A stretch of DNA of 64,000 bases from Rhizobium anhuiense (GTDB lineage Bacteria > Pseudomonadota > Alphaproteobacteria > Rhizobiales > Rhizobiaceae), in NCBI RefSeq assembly GCF_003985145.1, contig NZ_ML133526.1:162026-226025 (forward strand), written 5' to 3'. Below the pieces are notes generated by a model, which ran no database searches, was not told the origin of the DNA, and worked only from the letters and a program-made list of their open reading frames with translations. This document shows, piece by piece, positions 42,769 through 51,638 of this stretch. Each line of letters begins with the position of its first letter. Positions within the stretch are counted from its first letter, which is position 1. Both the position numbers and the translations under genes were made by a program.

Positions 42769-43443
42769 ATGGTGGGGACCCGCAGGGATATTTTGCTTGG
42801 TGGTTTGGCGTTACTTGGCGTGGGTGCGATCCAGAAACCCGCCTTTGCCGTCGCGTCTTCCAATTTTGCCGGCACCGCCGTCGACAATGGCGTGACCTTC
42901 CAAAAGACCAACTTCGCCAAGATCGACAGGAAGTGGCACCGCCAAGTCGTCAAATATTTCAGCAGCGAGCCGATCGGCACCGTCGTCGTCGATACACGGC
43001 ACCATTTTCTCTACGTCATCATGGAGAACAAGACCGCCATTCGCTACGGCGTCGGCGTCGGCCGCGAGGGCTTCAAATGGTTTGGCCGGGCCACGATCGA
43101 TGCTAAATCGCTTTGGCCGCGCTGGACGCCGCCGCCGGAGATGCGCAAGCGCCATCCCGAACTGCCGGAATTCGTGGCCGGAGGCTCGCCAAAGAACCCA
43201 CTCGGGCCCCGCGCCATGTACCTGCATCGCGACGGCGTTGACACCGGCTATCGCTTCCATGGCACATTGGAGCCGTGGAGCATCGGCAAGGATGCCTCCA
43301 GCGGATGTATCCGCATGTTCAACGAAGACGCCATCGATCTTTACCAGCGTTGCCCCATCGGCACCGCTGTACAGGTTCTGCCGCATATTGCCGATCAGGC
43401 TGAAAGTGCAGCTCAGGTCAGTCAAGCAACTCCGGTCCAATAA
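42769..43443 (+). CDS. Exported L,D-transpeptidase (YkuD/ErfK type)
   Basis: A 224-residue protein with a twin-arginine signal (GTRRDILLGGLALLGVGA) and a YkuD catalytic domain: the early strand PIGTVVVDTRHHFLYVIMEN and the active-site region FHGTLEPWSIGKDASSGCIR, with the conserved histidine and cysteine. Such enzymes make 3-3 peptidoglycan cross-links or attach proteins to peptidoglycan in the periplasm. ATG at 42769 is eight bases after AAGGGGGA; a TTG six bases upstream is possible. The OmpA-like lipoprotein follows 13 bases later. Confidence 0.93.
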   Translation: MVGTRRDILLGGLALLGVGAIQKPAFAVASSNFAGTAVDNGVTFQKTNFAKIDRKWHRQVVKYFSSEPIGTVVVDTRHHFLYVIMENKTAIRYGVGVGREGFKWFGRATIDAKSLWPRWTPPPEMRKRHPELPEFVAGGSPKNPLGPRAMYLHRDGVDTGYRFHGTLEPWSIGKDASSGCIRMFNEDAIDLYQRCPIGTAVQVLPHIADQAESAAQVSQATPVQ

Positions 43444-43456
43444 GGAATATCCCCTG

Positions 43457-43993
43457 ATGTCTGCGATGACCGGATATACGAGGCGCCTTCTCGCCGCGGC
43501 CATGCTCCTGGCGCTTGCCGCCTGCTCCACCACCAAGATCGCCTCCCTGGAAGAACCAACGGCTGCGCCGATGACCGGCCAGACCAACGATCCCGCGCCC
43601 GGTTTCGAAAATGTCGCGGCTGGCAGCGAGGAGGATTTCATCCTCAATGTCGGCCGACGGATCTACTTCACGCAAGATTCCGCCACGCTCGATTCCGTCG
43701 CCATGGCAACGTTGGATAACCAGGCCATCTGGCTCAACAAGAACCCGACCTGGCTGCTCAAGCTGCAAGGATTTGCCGACGATTCCGGCTCCGCATCGAA
43801 AATGCAGACGCTGTCGCAGAAGCGCGCCGATGCGGCGATGGCCTATCTCGTCTCGAAGGGCGTGGACGCCAGGCGCATGTGGGCCAAGGGCTACGGCAAC
43901 GACCGCGAAGTCCGCGACTGCACGGAGCGCTCCTGCAGGGTGCAGAACCGGCGCGTCGTCACCAATCTGCGCACTCAGCCCGACGCGGCCTGA
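43457..43993 (+). CDS. OmpA-family lipoprotein
   Basis: A 178-residue lipoprotein: signal with lipobox LALAAC (cysteine ~22), a short linker, then an OmpA/Pal peptidoglycan-binding domain (RRIYFTQDSATLDSVAMATL, LLKLQGFADDSGSASKMQTL, SQKRADAAMAYLVSKGVDARR). The C-terminus has CTERSCRVQNRRVV, close to the Pal-type end. It is a Pal/YiaD-like protein anchored in the outer membrane. AAGGAA lies nine bases before the ATG. With the upstream transpeptidase it forms an envelope-related pair. Confidence 0.92.
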   Translation: MSAMTGYTRRLLAAAMLLALAACSTTKIASLEEPTAAPMTGQTNDPAPGFENVAAGSEEDFILNVGRRIYFTQDSATLDSVAMATLDNQAIWLNKNPTWLLKLQGFADDSGSASKMQTLSQKRADAAMAYLVSKGVDARRMWAKGYGNDREVRDCTERSCRVQNRRVVTNLRTQPDAA

Positions 43994-44093
43994 TCCAGCT
44001 CCAGCCACTCAACGCCTGGCGCGGAGGCGTCAACCGCTATCGACCGTATCGGCTAGGCCCAGCTCAAATACGACATGGGCCGCCAGCCTGCCG

Positions 44094-46556
44094 TTAATAC
44101 GAAGCCGGCAGCCGATACTCGAGTGGTGACGGCAGGTCGATGACGAACCTGATATCCGCGGCATTCGCCGCCACGACCAGTTGGTAGCCGCCCGCTTCGG
44201 CGCGGAAGACGCCGGCCTCGACGTCGAAATAGGCGAGGTCGCGCGGCAGGATCTTCAGGTCGGCCGTGCCAGTCTCACCAGGGAGCAACGAAAGCTTTGC
44301 GAAAGCGCGCAGCTCTTTGTCCGGCCGCTCTACCTTGGACTTTGGCGAGCGCACATAGAGTTGGATCAGTTCCGATCCGGCGCGGTCGCCGACATTGGTC
44401 ACATCGATGCTGACAGTCAGGCCTTCGGGACCCATTTCGTTGGCCGAGAGCCGCGGCTCGCCCCAGTTGAAGCGGGTATAGCCAAGGCCGAAACCGAAGG
44501 GGAAGAGCGGTTCGACAGCGCGTGTATCGTGATGACGATAACCGACGAAGACGCCTTCGGCGTAGCGCACGTGGCCATCCTTACCCGGATAGACGGCTGG
44601 ATCGCCTGTGATTGCGGAATTGTCGGCAAGCGCCTTGGGGAATGTCTGCGGCAGGCGTCCGCCGGGCTCGGCATCGCCGAACAGGACATCGGCGACGGCG
44701 TTGCCCAGCTCCTGACCGGGATACCAGATCTGCAGCACGGCGCGGACCTTGCCGAGCCAGGGCATTTCCACCGGACCGCCCGTCTGCAGCACGACGACGG
44801 TGTTGGCATTGGCAGCCGCAACCCGCGCGATCAGTTCCTCCTGCCGACCCGGAAGCCGCATGTCGGGCAGGTCCAAACCTTCGGTATCCCATTCGCCGTC
44901 GCGGCCGACGAAGAGGAGCGCGACATCGGCGTTCAGCGCCATCTCGACAGCTTCCTGGATATCGGCCTCACCCAAGGGCTTTTCGACGCCGAACCGAATG
45001 GCCGTGAGATTGATCCCCTGCCCGTTCGCCAGCGGCGGGTCATACTCGACGGTGACGGCATGGGCTCGGCCCGCATCGAGCGTAACCATGCTGCGCTGTT
45101 CGTCATTGGCCGTGCCGAAATAATTCTCCCCGCGGGTCCAGCCGTCATGGCCGTCAACCGTCAGCCTGCCATCGACGAAGAGCCGCGCCAGTCCGGCATT
45201 GGTCATGCCGAAGACATGATCGCCGCTCTCCTCCGGCACGAATTGCATCGTCATCCGGGCCGAGAAATCGGCGGGGTCGAGCTCGCCCGAAGGCAGCTCG
45301 AACCAGAAGAACTCGCCCTTGTCGACGGTCTCGACGTGAATGGGCGTGCCCTGGCAGCCTCGTCCCTTGAAATATTCGACGGTGATCTTTCCCTTGAACA
45401 CTTCGATCAGACGGTTATGGCGGCAACCGACGGCGTGGCTGACGCTATTGGCGTTGGCAAGGGCCGCGCGGATTCCTTCGAGCGGACTGATCGTATAATG
45501 CGCCGCGATCTGCGCGCTGCCGCCGCCCATGACCCGCGCGCTCGCAGCGTTGGGTCCGATGACAGCAAGCCGGTCGAGCGAAGTCTTGGCAAGTGGCAGG
45601 ATGCCGTCGTTCTTCAGAAGGACTGCGCCTTCTGCGCCGATGCGCCGGATCAGCGCCCGGTCCTCCGGCAGGTCGACCGCCTGCTCCGTGAGATCGGGCG
45701 CCGTCTCGAAGGCGCCCACCCGCTCGAGCAGACGCAGGATACGCCGCGCCGCCGCCCGCACGGTGGCCGCTTCGACCTTCCCCTCGCGGACGGCCGCAAC
45801 CAGTTTCTCGCCGCGATCACGGGCCGGACCCGGCATTTCGAGATCAAGACCGGCATTGATCGTCTCGGCCGTCGAATGCGAACCGAACCAGTCGGACATG
45901 ACGATACCGTCGAAGCCCCATTCCTGGCGCAGCACCTTGGTCAACAGCCACTCGTGCTCACTCGTATAGGTGCCGTTGAGGCGGTTATAGGAGGACATGA
46001 CGGCCATCACGCCGGCGCGCCTGACAGCCTGTTCGAAGGGCGGAAAGTAGATTTCGCGCAGCGCCCGCTCGTCGATATCGGAAGACATGGTCTGCCGCTC
46101 GATCTCGGATTCGTTGCCGGCGAAGTGCTTGATCGTCGCCGCGATCCCCTGGCTCTGCACGCCCTTGATGTAGGCAACGGCGAGTTCCGCGGTCAGCATC
46201 GGATCCTCGGAATAACATTCGAAATTCCGCCCGTTGAGACCGGAACGATGGATATTCACCGTGGGCGCTAGCAGCACCGCGGCCCCCTTGCTCTTTGCCT
46301 GATGGGCAAGCGCCACGCCCATGCGCCCGACGAGATCGGGATTCCAGGTGGCGCCGAGCGCGATGGCAGTGGGAAAGCAGGTCGCCTTGACGCCGCCGAC
46401 CAGCGAACCCGCGCCGCGCGCGCCATTCGGTCCGTCCGTCACCTTGATTTTCGGCACACCAAGACGCTCGACGGGAACCGTCGTCCAGAAATCGGCGCCT
46501 GATAACAGCGAGACTTGCTCCTCGAGCGTCATCTTGTCGAGAATGGAATCGATCAT
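44094..46556 (-). CDS. Glycoside hydrolase family 3 beta-glucosidase with PA14 domain
   Basis: An 820-residue GH3 enzyme without signal peptide. The catalytic barrel contains KHFAGNESEIERQTMSSDID (143 on) and the nucleophile region GFDGIVMSDWFGSHS (D222). The second domain starts near residue 320; a PA14-type insert (KITVEYFKGRGCQGTPIHVE, MTNAGLARLFVDGRLTVDGH) sits in the middle; a fibronectin-III-like end follows. It probably cleaves beta-glucosides or related oligosaccharides in the cytoplasm. ATG at 46556 has GGGGAGG upstream. It is divergent from the TetR gene over a 32-base palindrome. Confidence 0.94.
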   Translation of the reverse strand: MIDSILDKMTLEEQVSLLSGADFWTTVPVERLGVPKIKVTDGPNGARGAGSLVGGVKATCFPTAIALGATWNPDLVGRMGVALAHQAKSKGAAVLLAPTVNIHRSGLNGRNFECYSEDPMLTAELAVAYIKGVQSQGIAATIKHFAGNESEIERQTMSSDIDERALREIYFPPFEQAVRRAGVMAVMSSYNRLNGTYTSEHEWLLTKVLRQEWGFDGIVMSDWFGSHSTAETINAGLDLEMPGPARDRGEKLVAAVREGKVEAATVRAAARRILRLLERVGAFETAPDLTEQAVDLPEDRALIRRIGAEGAVLLKNDGILPLAKTSLDRLAVIGPNAASARVMGGGSAQIAAHYTISPLEGIRAALANANSVSHAVGCRHNRLIEVFKGKITVEYFKGRGCQGTPIHVETVDKGEFFWFELPSGELDPADFSARMTMQFVPEESGDHVFGMTNAGLARLFVDGRLTVDGHDGWTRGENYFGTANDEQRSMVTLDAGRAHAVTVEYDPPLANGQGINLTAIRFGVEKPLGEADIQEAVEMALNADVALLFVGRDGEWDTEGLDLPDMRLPGRQEELIARVAAANANTVVVLQTGGPVEMPWLGKVRAVLQIWYPGQELGNAVADVLFGDAEPGGRLPQTFPKALADNSAITGDPAVYPGKDGHVRYAEGVFVGYRHHDTRAVEPLFPFGFGLGYTRFNWGEPRLSANEMGPEGLTVSIDVTNVGDRAGSELIQLYVRSPKSKVERPDKELRAFAKLSLLPGETGTADLKILPRDLAYFDVEAGVFRAEAGGYQLVVAANAADIRFVIDLPSPLEYRLPASY

Positions 46557-46634
46557 GCAAACCTCCCCTTGAACTGGAATTCGGGCGCTGCGCGGCGGCG
46601 CCAGGCGTGCGCGACTGCTCCGCGCCATGCAATT

Positions 46635-46666
46635 CTTAAACCTACCGATTACTCGGTATTTTTAAG
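46635..46666. promoter_or_regulatory. Palindromic operator between GH3 and TetR genes
   Basis: TACCGA-TTAC-TCGGTA (46643-46658) is a perfect inverted repeat, extended by CTTAAA (46635-46640) and TTTAAG (46661-46666). It lies 79 bases before the GH3 start and 55 before the TetR start, a classic arrangement for a TetR dimer pair controlling both. Confidence 0.65.
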
Positions 46667-46720
46667 ATGTCAACCGCCTAAGCCTGATGTATGGATTGAG
46701 AGTGCCGAAGAGGAGAGACG

Positions 46721-47359
46721 ATGGCAGAGTTTGCCGAATTGAAGTCTGGACAGGAGGAAAAGCGACGACGCAGATCCCGCAAGGGCGAGGCGCGCCGCGC
46801 GGAGATCCTGACGGCCGCGATGCGGCGCTTCGCCGAAGACGGCTACCAGAATGCCGCCATCGGCGATGTGGCCCGCGACGTCGGCCTGTCGCTGCCCGGC
46901 CTGCTGCACCACTTCCCGACCAAAGTCGATCTGCTGCTCGCCATTCTGGACAAGCGCGATCTCGAAAGCGAAAGCTTCATCGGCATCCATCGTGCCGACC
47001 TGCGTGGCCTTCTCAAAGGTATGGTCGAGGTCTTCCGCCGTAACGCCGAAATGGTCGAGGTCATCAGGGCCTTCGCTATCCTGAATGCCGAGAGCCTGAT
47101 GAAGGACCACCCGGCCAAGGCATGGTTTCTCAATCGCGCCACCCAGTTGCAGAACGATATCGTCGCGACCGTCGACCGGGCTGTCGCCGATGGCTCGATA
47201 GACGGCAGGATCGATGGCAAGGCGATAGCGGCCGAGCTGATTGCGGTGATGGATGGCCTGCAAATGCTCTGGCTGCGCGATCCCGCGCGTTTCGATATGG
47301 TCGGCGGGTTGGAAGCCTATGTCAGCCGCCTGCTGGCGAGCCTTGGTCTGGAGGATTGA
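46721..47359 (+). CDS. TetR-family transcriptional regulator
   Basis: A 212-residue TetR protein. The helix-turn-helix spans residues ~25-72 (RRAEILTAAMRRFAEDGYQN, then IGDVARDVGLSLPGLLHHFP). The C-terminal helical domain is typical of a ligand-sensing TetR (FRRNAEMVEVIRAFAILNAE). An AGGAGAG ribosome site precedes the ATG. The divergent GH3 gene and the palindrome at 46635-46666 suggest it represses glycosidase expression until a sugar or aglycone is present; the ligand is unknown. Confidence 0.93.
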   Translation: MAEFAELKSGQEEKRRRRSRKGEARRAEILTAAMRRFAEDGYQNAAIGDVARDVGLSLPGLLHHFPTKVDLLLAILDKRDLESESFIGIHRADLRGLLKGMVEVFRRNAEMVEVIRAFAILNAESLMKDHPAKAWFLNRATQLQNDIVATVDRAVADGSIDGRIDGKAIAAELIAVMDGLQMLWLRDPARFDMVGGLEAYVSRLLASLGLED

Positions 47360-47421
47360 GCTTCGGCTTGCGGCTCTGTGCTCGGGAGCCGGTCGAGGAT
47401 GACGCCCGATCGGCAGATCTA

Positions 47422-48258
47422 TCATCCATCAAAGCGCGCCAACCAGTCGATAATTCGGCTTACCGCTTCGGAATACCTCTGTCCGACAAGCAGACCCGTA
47501 TGTGTCGTACCCCGGAGCCCGCCGCCGATGTGGCGAGCCGTCGCCCGGCCTCGATGATCATCGGATTCATCGTTGACGGCGCAAATGACGAGGCTGGGAC
47601 AGGTGATCCTCTCGCCTTCGACGGAAATCCCCTCCGCGCCGAAATGAAAGGAAAATGCGCCGAATGCCTTTGCAGATTCCATGGACAGGTACTTCCGCTG
47701 GAATGCGATATCCTCGAATGTTTCATCGATACTGATTTGCTCGTCGCGTGCGGGCGCGGGGACCACGAGGCCGGGCATTCTTAACGCGAGATCGCGATAG
47801 GGCACTTCGGCATGTACTTCCCTGCAAATGCTGGAATCGATCAGCACCAGTCCGGCAATCCCCACGCTTTCCGCCAGCTTTTGGCTCAGGATTCCTCCCA
47901 TGCTGAATCCGATCACGATGGGAGGAGTTCCACATTCTTCGACGATTTCGGAGATCACCAGCCGGATGTCTTCCAGGTAATCTTCAAACAGGATTTTTGT
48001 GAAATCCGCCGACCTGCTTTTGTAGTGGCCTCGCAGGTTGATGCAATAAGAGTTCCATCCCGCCGATATGAAATGCGGAATGTACTTGCTCCACATCCAG
48101 CTCCCGGTAAAGGCGCCGTGGACGAAGAGCAAAGGCGGCCGAACGGACTGCCTTGAATCACCGCGCCCATGAAATATTTCCAGAAATAAGTCATTCTCTC
48201 CGATGTATTTTTCCGTGTGCTCGGGTCGTTCTTTTGCATAGTCCGGCATATCGCTCAC
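47422..48258 (-). CDS. Alpha/beta-hydrolase fold protein
   Basis: A 278-residue hydrolase: oxyanion strand PPLLFVHGAFTGSWMWSKYI, nucleophile elbow VIGFSMGGILSQKLAES, acid-region strand PSLVICAVNDESDD, and a candidate catalytic histidine in LRGTTHTGLLVG. The fold covers esterases, haloperoxidase-like enzymes and C-C hydrolases, so the substrate is open. It is divergent from the LysR gene at 48362, its probable regulator. The first two methionines (M1, M4) are both possible starts. Confidence 0.88.
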   Translation of the reverse strand: MSDMPDYAKERPEHTEKYIGENDLFLEIFHGRGDSRQSVRPPLLFVHGAFTGSWMWSKYIPHFISAGWNSYCINLRGHYKSRSADFTKILFEDYLEDIRLVISEIVEECGTPPIVIGFSMGGILSQKLAESVGIAGLVLIDSSICREVHAEVPYRDLALRMPGLVVPAPARDEQISIDETFEDIAFQRKYLSMESAKAFGAFSFHFGAEGISVEGERITCPSLVICAVNDESDDHRGRATARHIGGGLRGTTHTGLLVGQRYSEAVSRIIDWLARFDG

Positions 48259-48361
48259 TCCTTTGATATTGGCTGGCCACGAATTCAGACAGAGGATATT
48301 TCCTATGCAATATTGATCAATTACCGCTCCTGGACTTACATAAAGGACAAAATGTCTTCAA

Positions 48362-49336
48362 TTGGGTGTTGATGTGGAGAGTCTCGCAGGCGTTGTCGCC
48401 TTCGTTTACGCCGCCGAACAACAGAGCTATGTCGCAGCCGCCAGGGTTGCCGGAGTTTCGCCGTCGGCGATCGGAAAAGCCGTGGCGCGCCTCGAAAGCC
48501 GGCTGGGCGTGCGGCTCTTCAACCGGACGACGCGCAGTATCAGCCTGACCGAGGAAGGAGCCGTTCTCTACGAGCGCTACAAACGCATCCTCGACGACAT
48601 GGATGACGCAGAGGCTACAGTCTCACGAAGCCGGGAACGCCCAAGGGGACGCCTGCGTGTCAGCGTGCCGCATATCGTCGGACATCACCTTCTTATGCCG
48701 ATCCTGCCGATCTTTGCCGAGCGATTTCCGGAGATCGAGCTGGACATCGATTTCGAAGACAGGGTCATAGACCTGGTCGCAGAGGGCCTGGATGTCGTCG
48801 TGCGCAGCGGTGAGCTTGCCGATGCACGATTGATTGCCCGCCATCTCGGCGATCAACATTTCGTCGTTTGCGGAAGTCCCGATTATCTCAAGCGCCATGG
48901 GCGACCGGAGACCCCGGATGATCTCTCCCGACATGCCTGCATTCACTTCAAATACCCGTCCAGCGGTCGTGTCGCGCCGTGGGCATTCCGCCCGCCATGC
49001 GAGCGGCTGCTTTTGCCGAGAAGCCTGACATTCAACAACACGGATGCAGGTCTGCGAGCAGCACGGGACGGTTTGGGCCTTGCGCATCTGCCCGTCTACG
49101 TCGCAGAGCCCGATATGCGAACCGGAAATTTGGTCCCCGTCCTCACCTCCTTCATGGTGCCGTACGGTTCGCTCTCGCTCGTCTGGCCATCCAATCGTCA
49201 GCTTTCACCAAAAGTCCGCGCTTTCGTGGATTTTGTGGTTGCGAACTTTGCCGCCCGCCCTGACGCTTTTCGACCGGCGGCAATCACGGCAGCCGCCACG
49301 GCAACTTATCTGCCAAATGCGCCTGCCAGCCTCTGA
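48362..49336 (+). CDS. LysR-family transcriptional regulator
   Basis: A 324-residue LysR protein with N-terminal helix-turn-helix (LAGVVAFVYAAEQQSYVAAA, then IGKAVARLESRLGVRLFNRT) and effector domain (PRGRLRVSVPHIVGHHLLMP and on). The start is uncertain: TTG at 48362 or GTG at 48374, neither with a strong ribosome site. It is divergent from the alpha/beta hydrolase. Its 3' end overlaps the convergent chemoreceptor gene by 31 bases. Confidence 0.9.
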   Translation: MGVDVESLAGVVAFVYAAEQQSYVAAARVAGVSPSAIGKAVARLESRLGVRLFNRTTRSISLTEEGAVLYERYKRILDDMDDAEATVSRSRERPRGRLRVSVPHIVGHHLLMPILPIFAERFPEIELDIDFEDRVIDLVAEGLDVVVRSGELADARLIARHLGDQHFVVCGSPDYLKRHGRPETPDDLSRHACIHFKYPSSGRVAPWAFRPPCERLLLPRSLTFNNTDAGLRAARDGLGLAHLPVYVAEPDMRTGNLVPVLTSFMVPYGSLSLVWPSNRQLSPKVRAFVDFVVANFAARPDAFRPAAITAAATATYLPNAPASL

Positions 49337-51300
49337 CCGAGCGCGCGCGCAGGAGAGATCGCCGGTCTGCTTTCCGACGTGACGGCGCGTGGGGCTACTT
49401 GAGCGGCATCCAGTTTGAAGCGGGCGATCAATCGGGCGAGATTCGCCGCCTCGTCCGCCAGCCGGTTCGTGGCTGCGGTCGATTCCTCCACCATCGCCGC
49501 ATTCTGCTGCGTCACCTGATCCATCTGATTGACGGCAGTACTGACCTCGGAGAGGCCGGTCGACTGCTCCCTTGCCGCCGTGGCGATCGAGCGCACATGC
49601 TCGTCGATCTTGACCACCTGGCCCTGGATATCGCCAAGCGCCTCACCCGTCGCCGTCACCAGCTTCACCCCGGAATGGACTTCGCTGCTGGAGCGGTTGA
49701 TCAGCACCTTGATGTCCTTGGCCGCATTGGCCGAGCGTTGCGCCAGTTCGCGCACCTCTTGTGCGACGACGGCAAAGCCCTTGCCGGCCTCACCGGCGCG
49801 TGCCGCCTCGACCCCGGCATTGAGCGCCAGAAGATTGGTCTGGAAGGCGATCTCGTCGATAACGTTGATAATCTGGACGATTTCGCCGGAGGCCTGCTCG
49901 ATCCGCCCCATGGCCGAAACGGCCTGGCTGACGACGGCGCTCGACTGCCCGGTGCCTTTCTTCGCCTCATCCACCATGTAGCTGGCTTCCAGTGCCCGCT
50001 CGGTCGAGTTCTTCACTGCGACGGTGATCTCCTCCAGGGCAGAGGAGGTTTCCTCCAGCGACGCCGCCTGCTGCTCGGTGCGTTTCGACAGATCTCCAGA
50101 GGCAATCCGCATTTCGCCGGCGCCGCCGTTGATGATGTCGACAGCGGCGCGCACCTCGCCGAGAACGGAGCGCAGGCTGACCATCGTCGCGTTGACGTTT
50201 TCCTTGAGCTCGCCAAAGGCGCCCTGGAATTCGCCCCTCATGTTCTCGGTCAGGTCGCCGTCGGCGAGCGCAGCAACCACGCGACAGGTCTCGGCGATTC
50301 CGCGGTTGACTGCCGCAACGAGGTCATTCACGCCCGATGCGAATTGGTTCAGGTCCTGATAGCCATATTCCACGATGGCGCGACGCGTGAAGTCTCCGGC
50401 AACCGCTGCGGTGATGACCGCGTCGATGTTCATCTGCATTTCAATGACCTTCGCCCGCTTATCCGCACCGGCAGTGTCCAACTCACGCACCTTGATGCCG
50501 TTTAGCTTGAAGATCTCGACGGCGCGGGCCATCTGGCCGATTTCGTCGCGCCGATTGGCGAAGGGGATCTCGGCAGCGAGATTGCCCTCTGCAAGCTTGC
50601 TCATGCTTGCGGTAATCCGGCCGATCGGCTTTGCAATCACGCGAGCGCCAAAGACCGCAGCGCCGATCAGCGTGGCGATGGTCAGCAGGCCGATGCCAAG
50701 ATTGAGGCTTAGAACGAGAAGAGCGCCGGCATCCGCCTCTTCCTCAGCCTTTGTCGCCATCGCCTTTGCGGCGTCCACCCCTTCATCGATCAGCTTGGCT
50801 GTCTCGTCTGAAATTGCCAACAATTTTACCTGAACGTCCTTCTCCTTTGCGTTAAGCGAAGGATCGCCGGCCTTGAGGGCAAGCTTTGCCTTGACGATTT
50901 CGGCCATGTCGTCGGTGGCGGCATAAAGCCTGTCGCCCAACGCCTTGAGCTTCACGATCCGGTCCCTGTTGACCTGCAATCGCAACCCCTCCATGGCATC
51001 GTCCAGATATTTTATAACCGAGTGATGGCGTGCGGCGATGTAGTCGGCTGCCTTGGCAATCTCATCCGTGGAAGTGGCGAGACGCAGATCACGCACGCCG
51101 ACCTGCAGGCCGCGCAACGACGCCTTGGCATCGACCAGATCGCGCGAGACGATCAACTGCTCGTCCCGGTATTTCGCGCGCTGAGCGACATGCTGGCCTC
51201 CCTGCCAGACGGTAAGGAGCATAACCGCAACCAGCAAAATGCCGATGGCGGAAAGCATGGCCAGTTTGGTGCTGATGCGCGAAAAGATACTTGCGGGCAT
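49306..51300 (-). CDS. Methyl-accepting chemotaxis protein
   Basis: A 664-residue chemoreceptor: TM1 at ~13-32, a helical periplasmic domain to ~190, TM2 at ~192-217, a HAMP domain (VIAKPIGRITASMSKLAEGN) and a second HAMP-like segment, then the signalling domain with the conserved hairpin INVIDEIAFQTNLLALNAGV. The helical sensor with RDLRLA and NRDRIVKLKAL fits small-ligand 4HB/HBM-type sensors. No C-terminal CheR-binding pentapeptide is seen. The ligand is unknown. It overlaps the LysR gene tail by 31 bases. Confidence 0.95.
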   Translation of the reverse strand: MPASIFSRISTKLAMLSAIGILLVAVMLLTVWQGGQHVAQRAKYRDEQLIVSRDLVDAKASLRGLQVGVRDLRLATSTDEIAKAADYIAARHHSVIKYLDDAMEGLRLQVNRDRIVKLKALGDRLYAATDDMAEIVKAKLALKAGDPSLNAKEKDVQVKLLAISDETAKLIDEGVDAAKAMATKAEEEADAGALLVLSLNLGIGLLTIATLIGAAVFGARVIAKPIGRITASMSKLAEGNLAAEIPFANRRDEIGQMARAVEIFKLNGIKVRELDTAGADKRAKVIEMQMNIDAVITAAVAGDFTRRAIVEYGYQDLNQFASGVNDLVAAVNRGIAETCRVVAALADGDLTENMRGEFQGAFGELKENVNATMVSLRSVLGEVRAAVDIINGGAGEMRIASGDLSKRTEQQAASLEETSSALEEITVAVKNSTERALEASYMVDEAKKGTGQSSAVVSQAVSAMGRIEQASGEIVQIINVIDEIAFQTNLLALNAGVEAARAGEAGKGFAVVAQEVRELAQRSANAAKDIKVLINRSSSEVHSGVKLVTATGEALGDIQGQVVKIDEHVRSIATAAREQSTGLSEVSTAVNQMDQVTQQNAAMVEESTAATNRLADEAANLARLIARFKLDAAQVAPRAVTSESRPAISPARALGQRLAGAFGR

Positions 51301-51638
51301 GTGTCAGTTCCTGCTTAGCGCAAACAGGAGTCCTCATATCCCCTGCCGGCTACGGAATGGGTGATCGACTTCATTCGATCGCCACCTATGCGACCGACGT
51401 TCCGAGATCACCTTCGCTTCCGAGGGGAGTCTTTTTGTCGTGGCCACAGCCGACTAACAGCCGATAAGAAACTAATAAAAAGTTCCATTTTCGCCGCGCT
51501 TGGGACTTGTCTGCGCGATCGGGATAATGAATGCCGAAAGCGGACATCGCTGGCGACCAGCCCGGTTGCACGGGCTGCGCCCGGTAACTGCTCCGCCGCA
51601 ATCGAAGCGGCGGAGCGTGATCTCCCAGGCAAGCGGCG
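51301..51638. other. Gene-free region between chemoreceptor and mannosidase genes
   Basis: These 338 bases carry no convincing gene. They must include the chemoreceptor promoter (minus strand) and the end of the mannosidase transcript. Short open frames on both strands lack ribosome sites and family resemblance. The stretch at 51470-51495 is AT-rich. The only clear structure is the hairpin at 51590-51616. Confidence 0.6.
51590..51616 (-). terminator. Hairpin downstream of the GH38 gene
   Basis: GCTCCGCCGC (51590-51599) and GCGGCGGAGC (51607-51616) form a perfect 10-bp stem with a 7-base loop, 22 bases past the mannosidase stop. There is no U-tract, so termination strength is uncertain. Confidence 0.5.

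Noticed and set aside
44181..46271. 696-codon plus-strand frame opposite the GH3 gene
   Set aside because: Same high-GC shadow effect; the GH3 catalytic motifs are on the minus strand.
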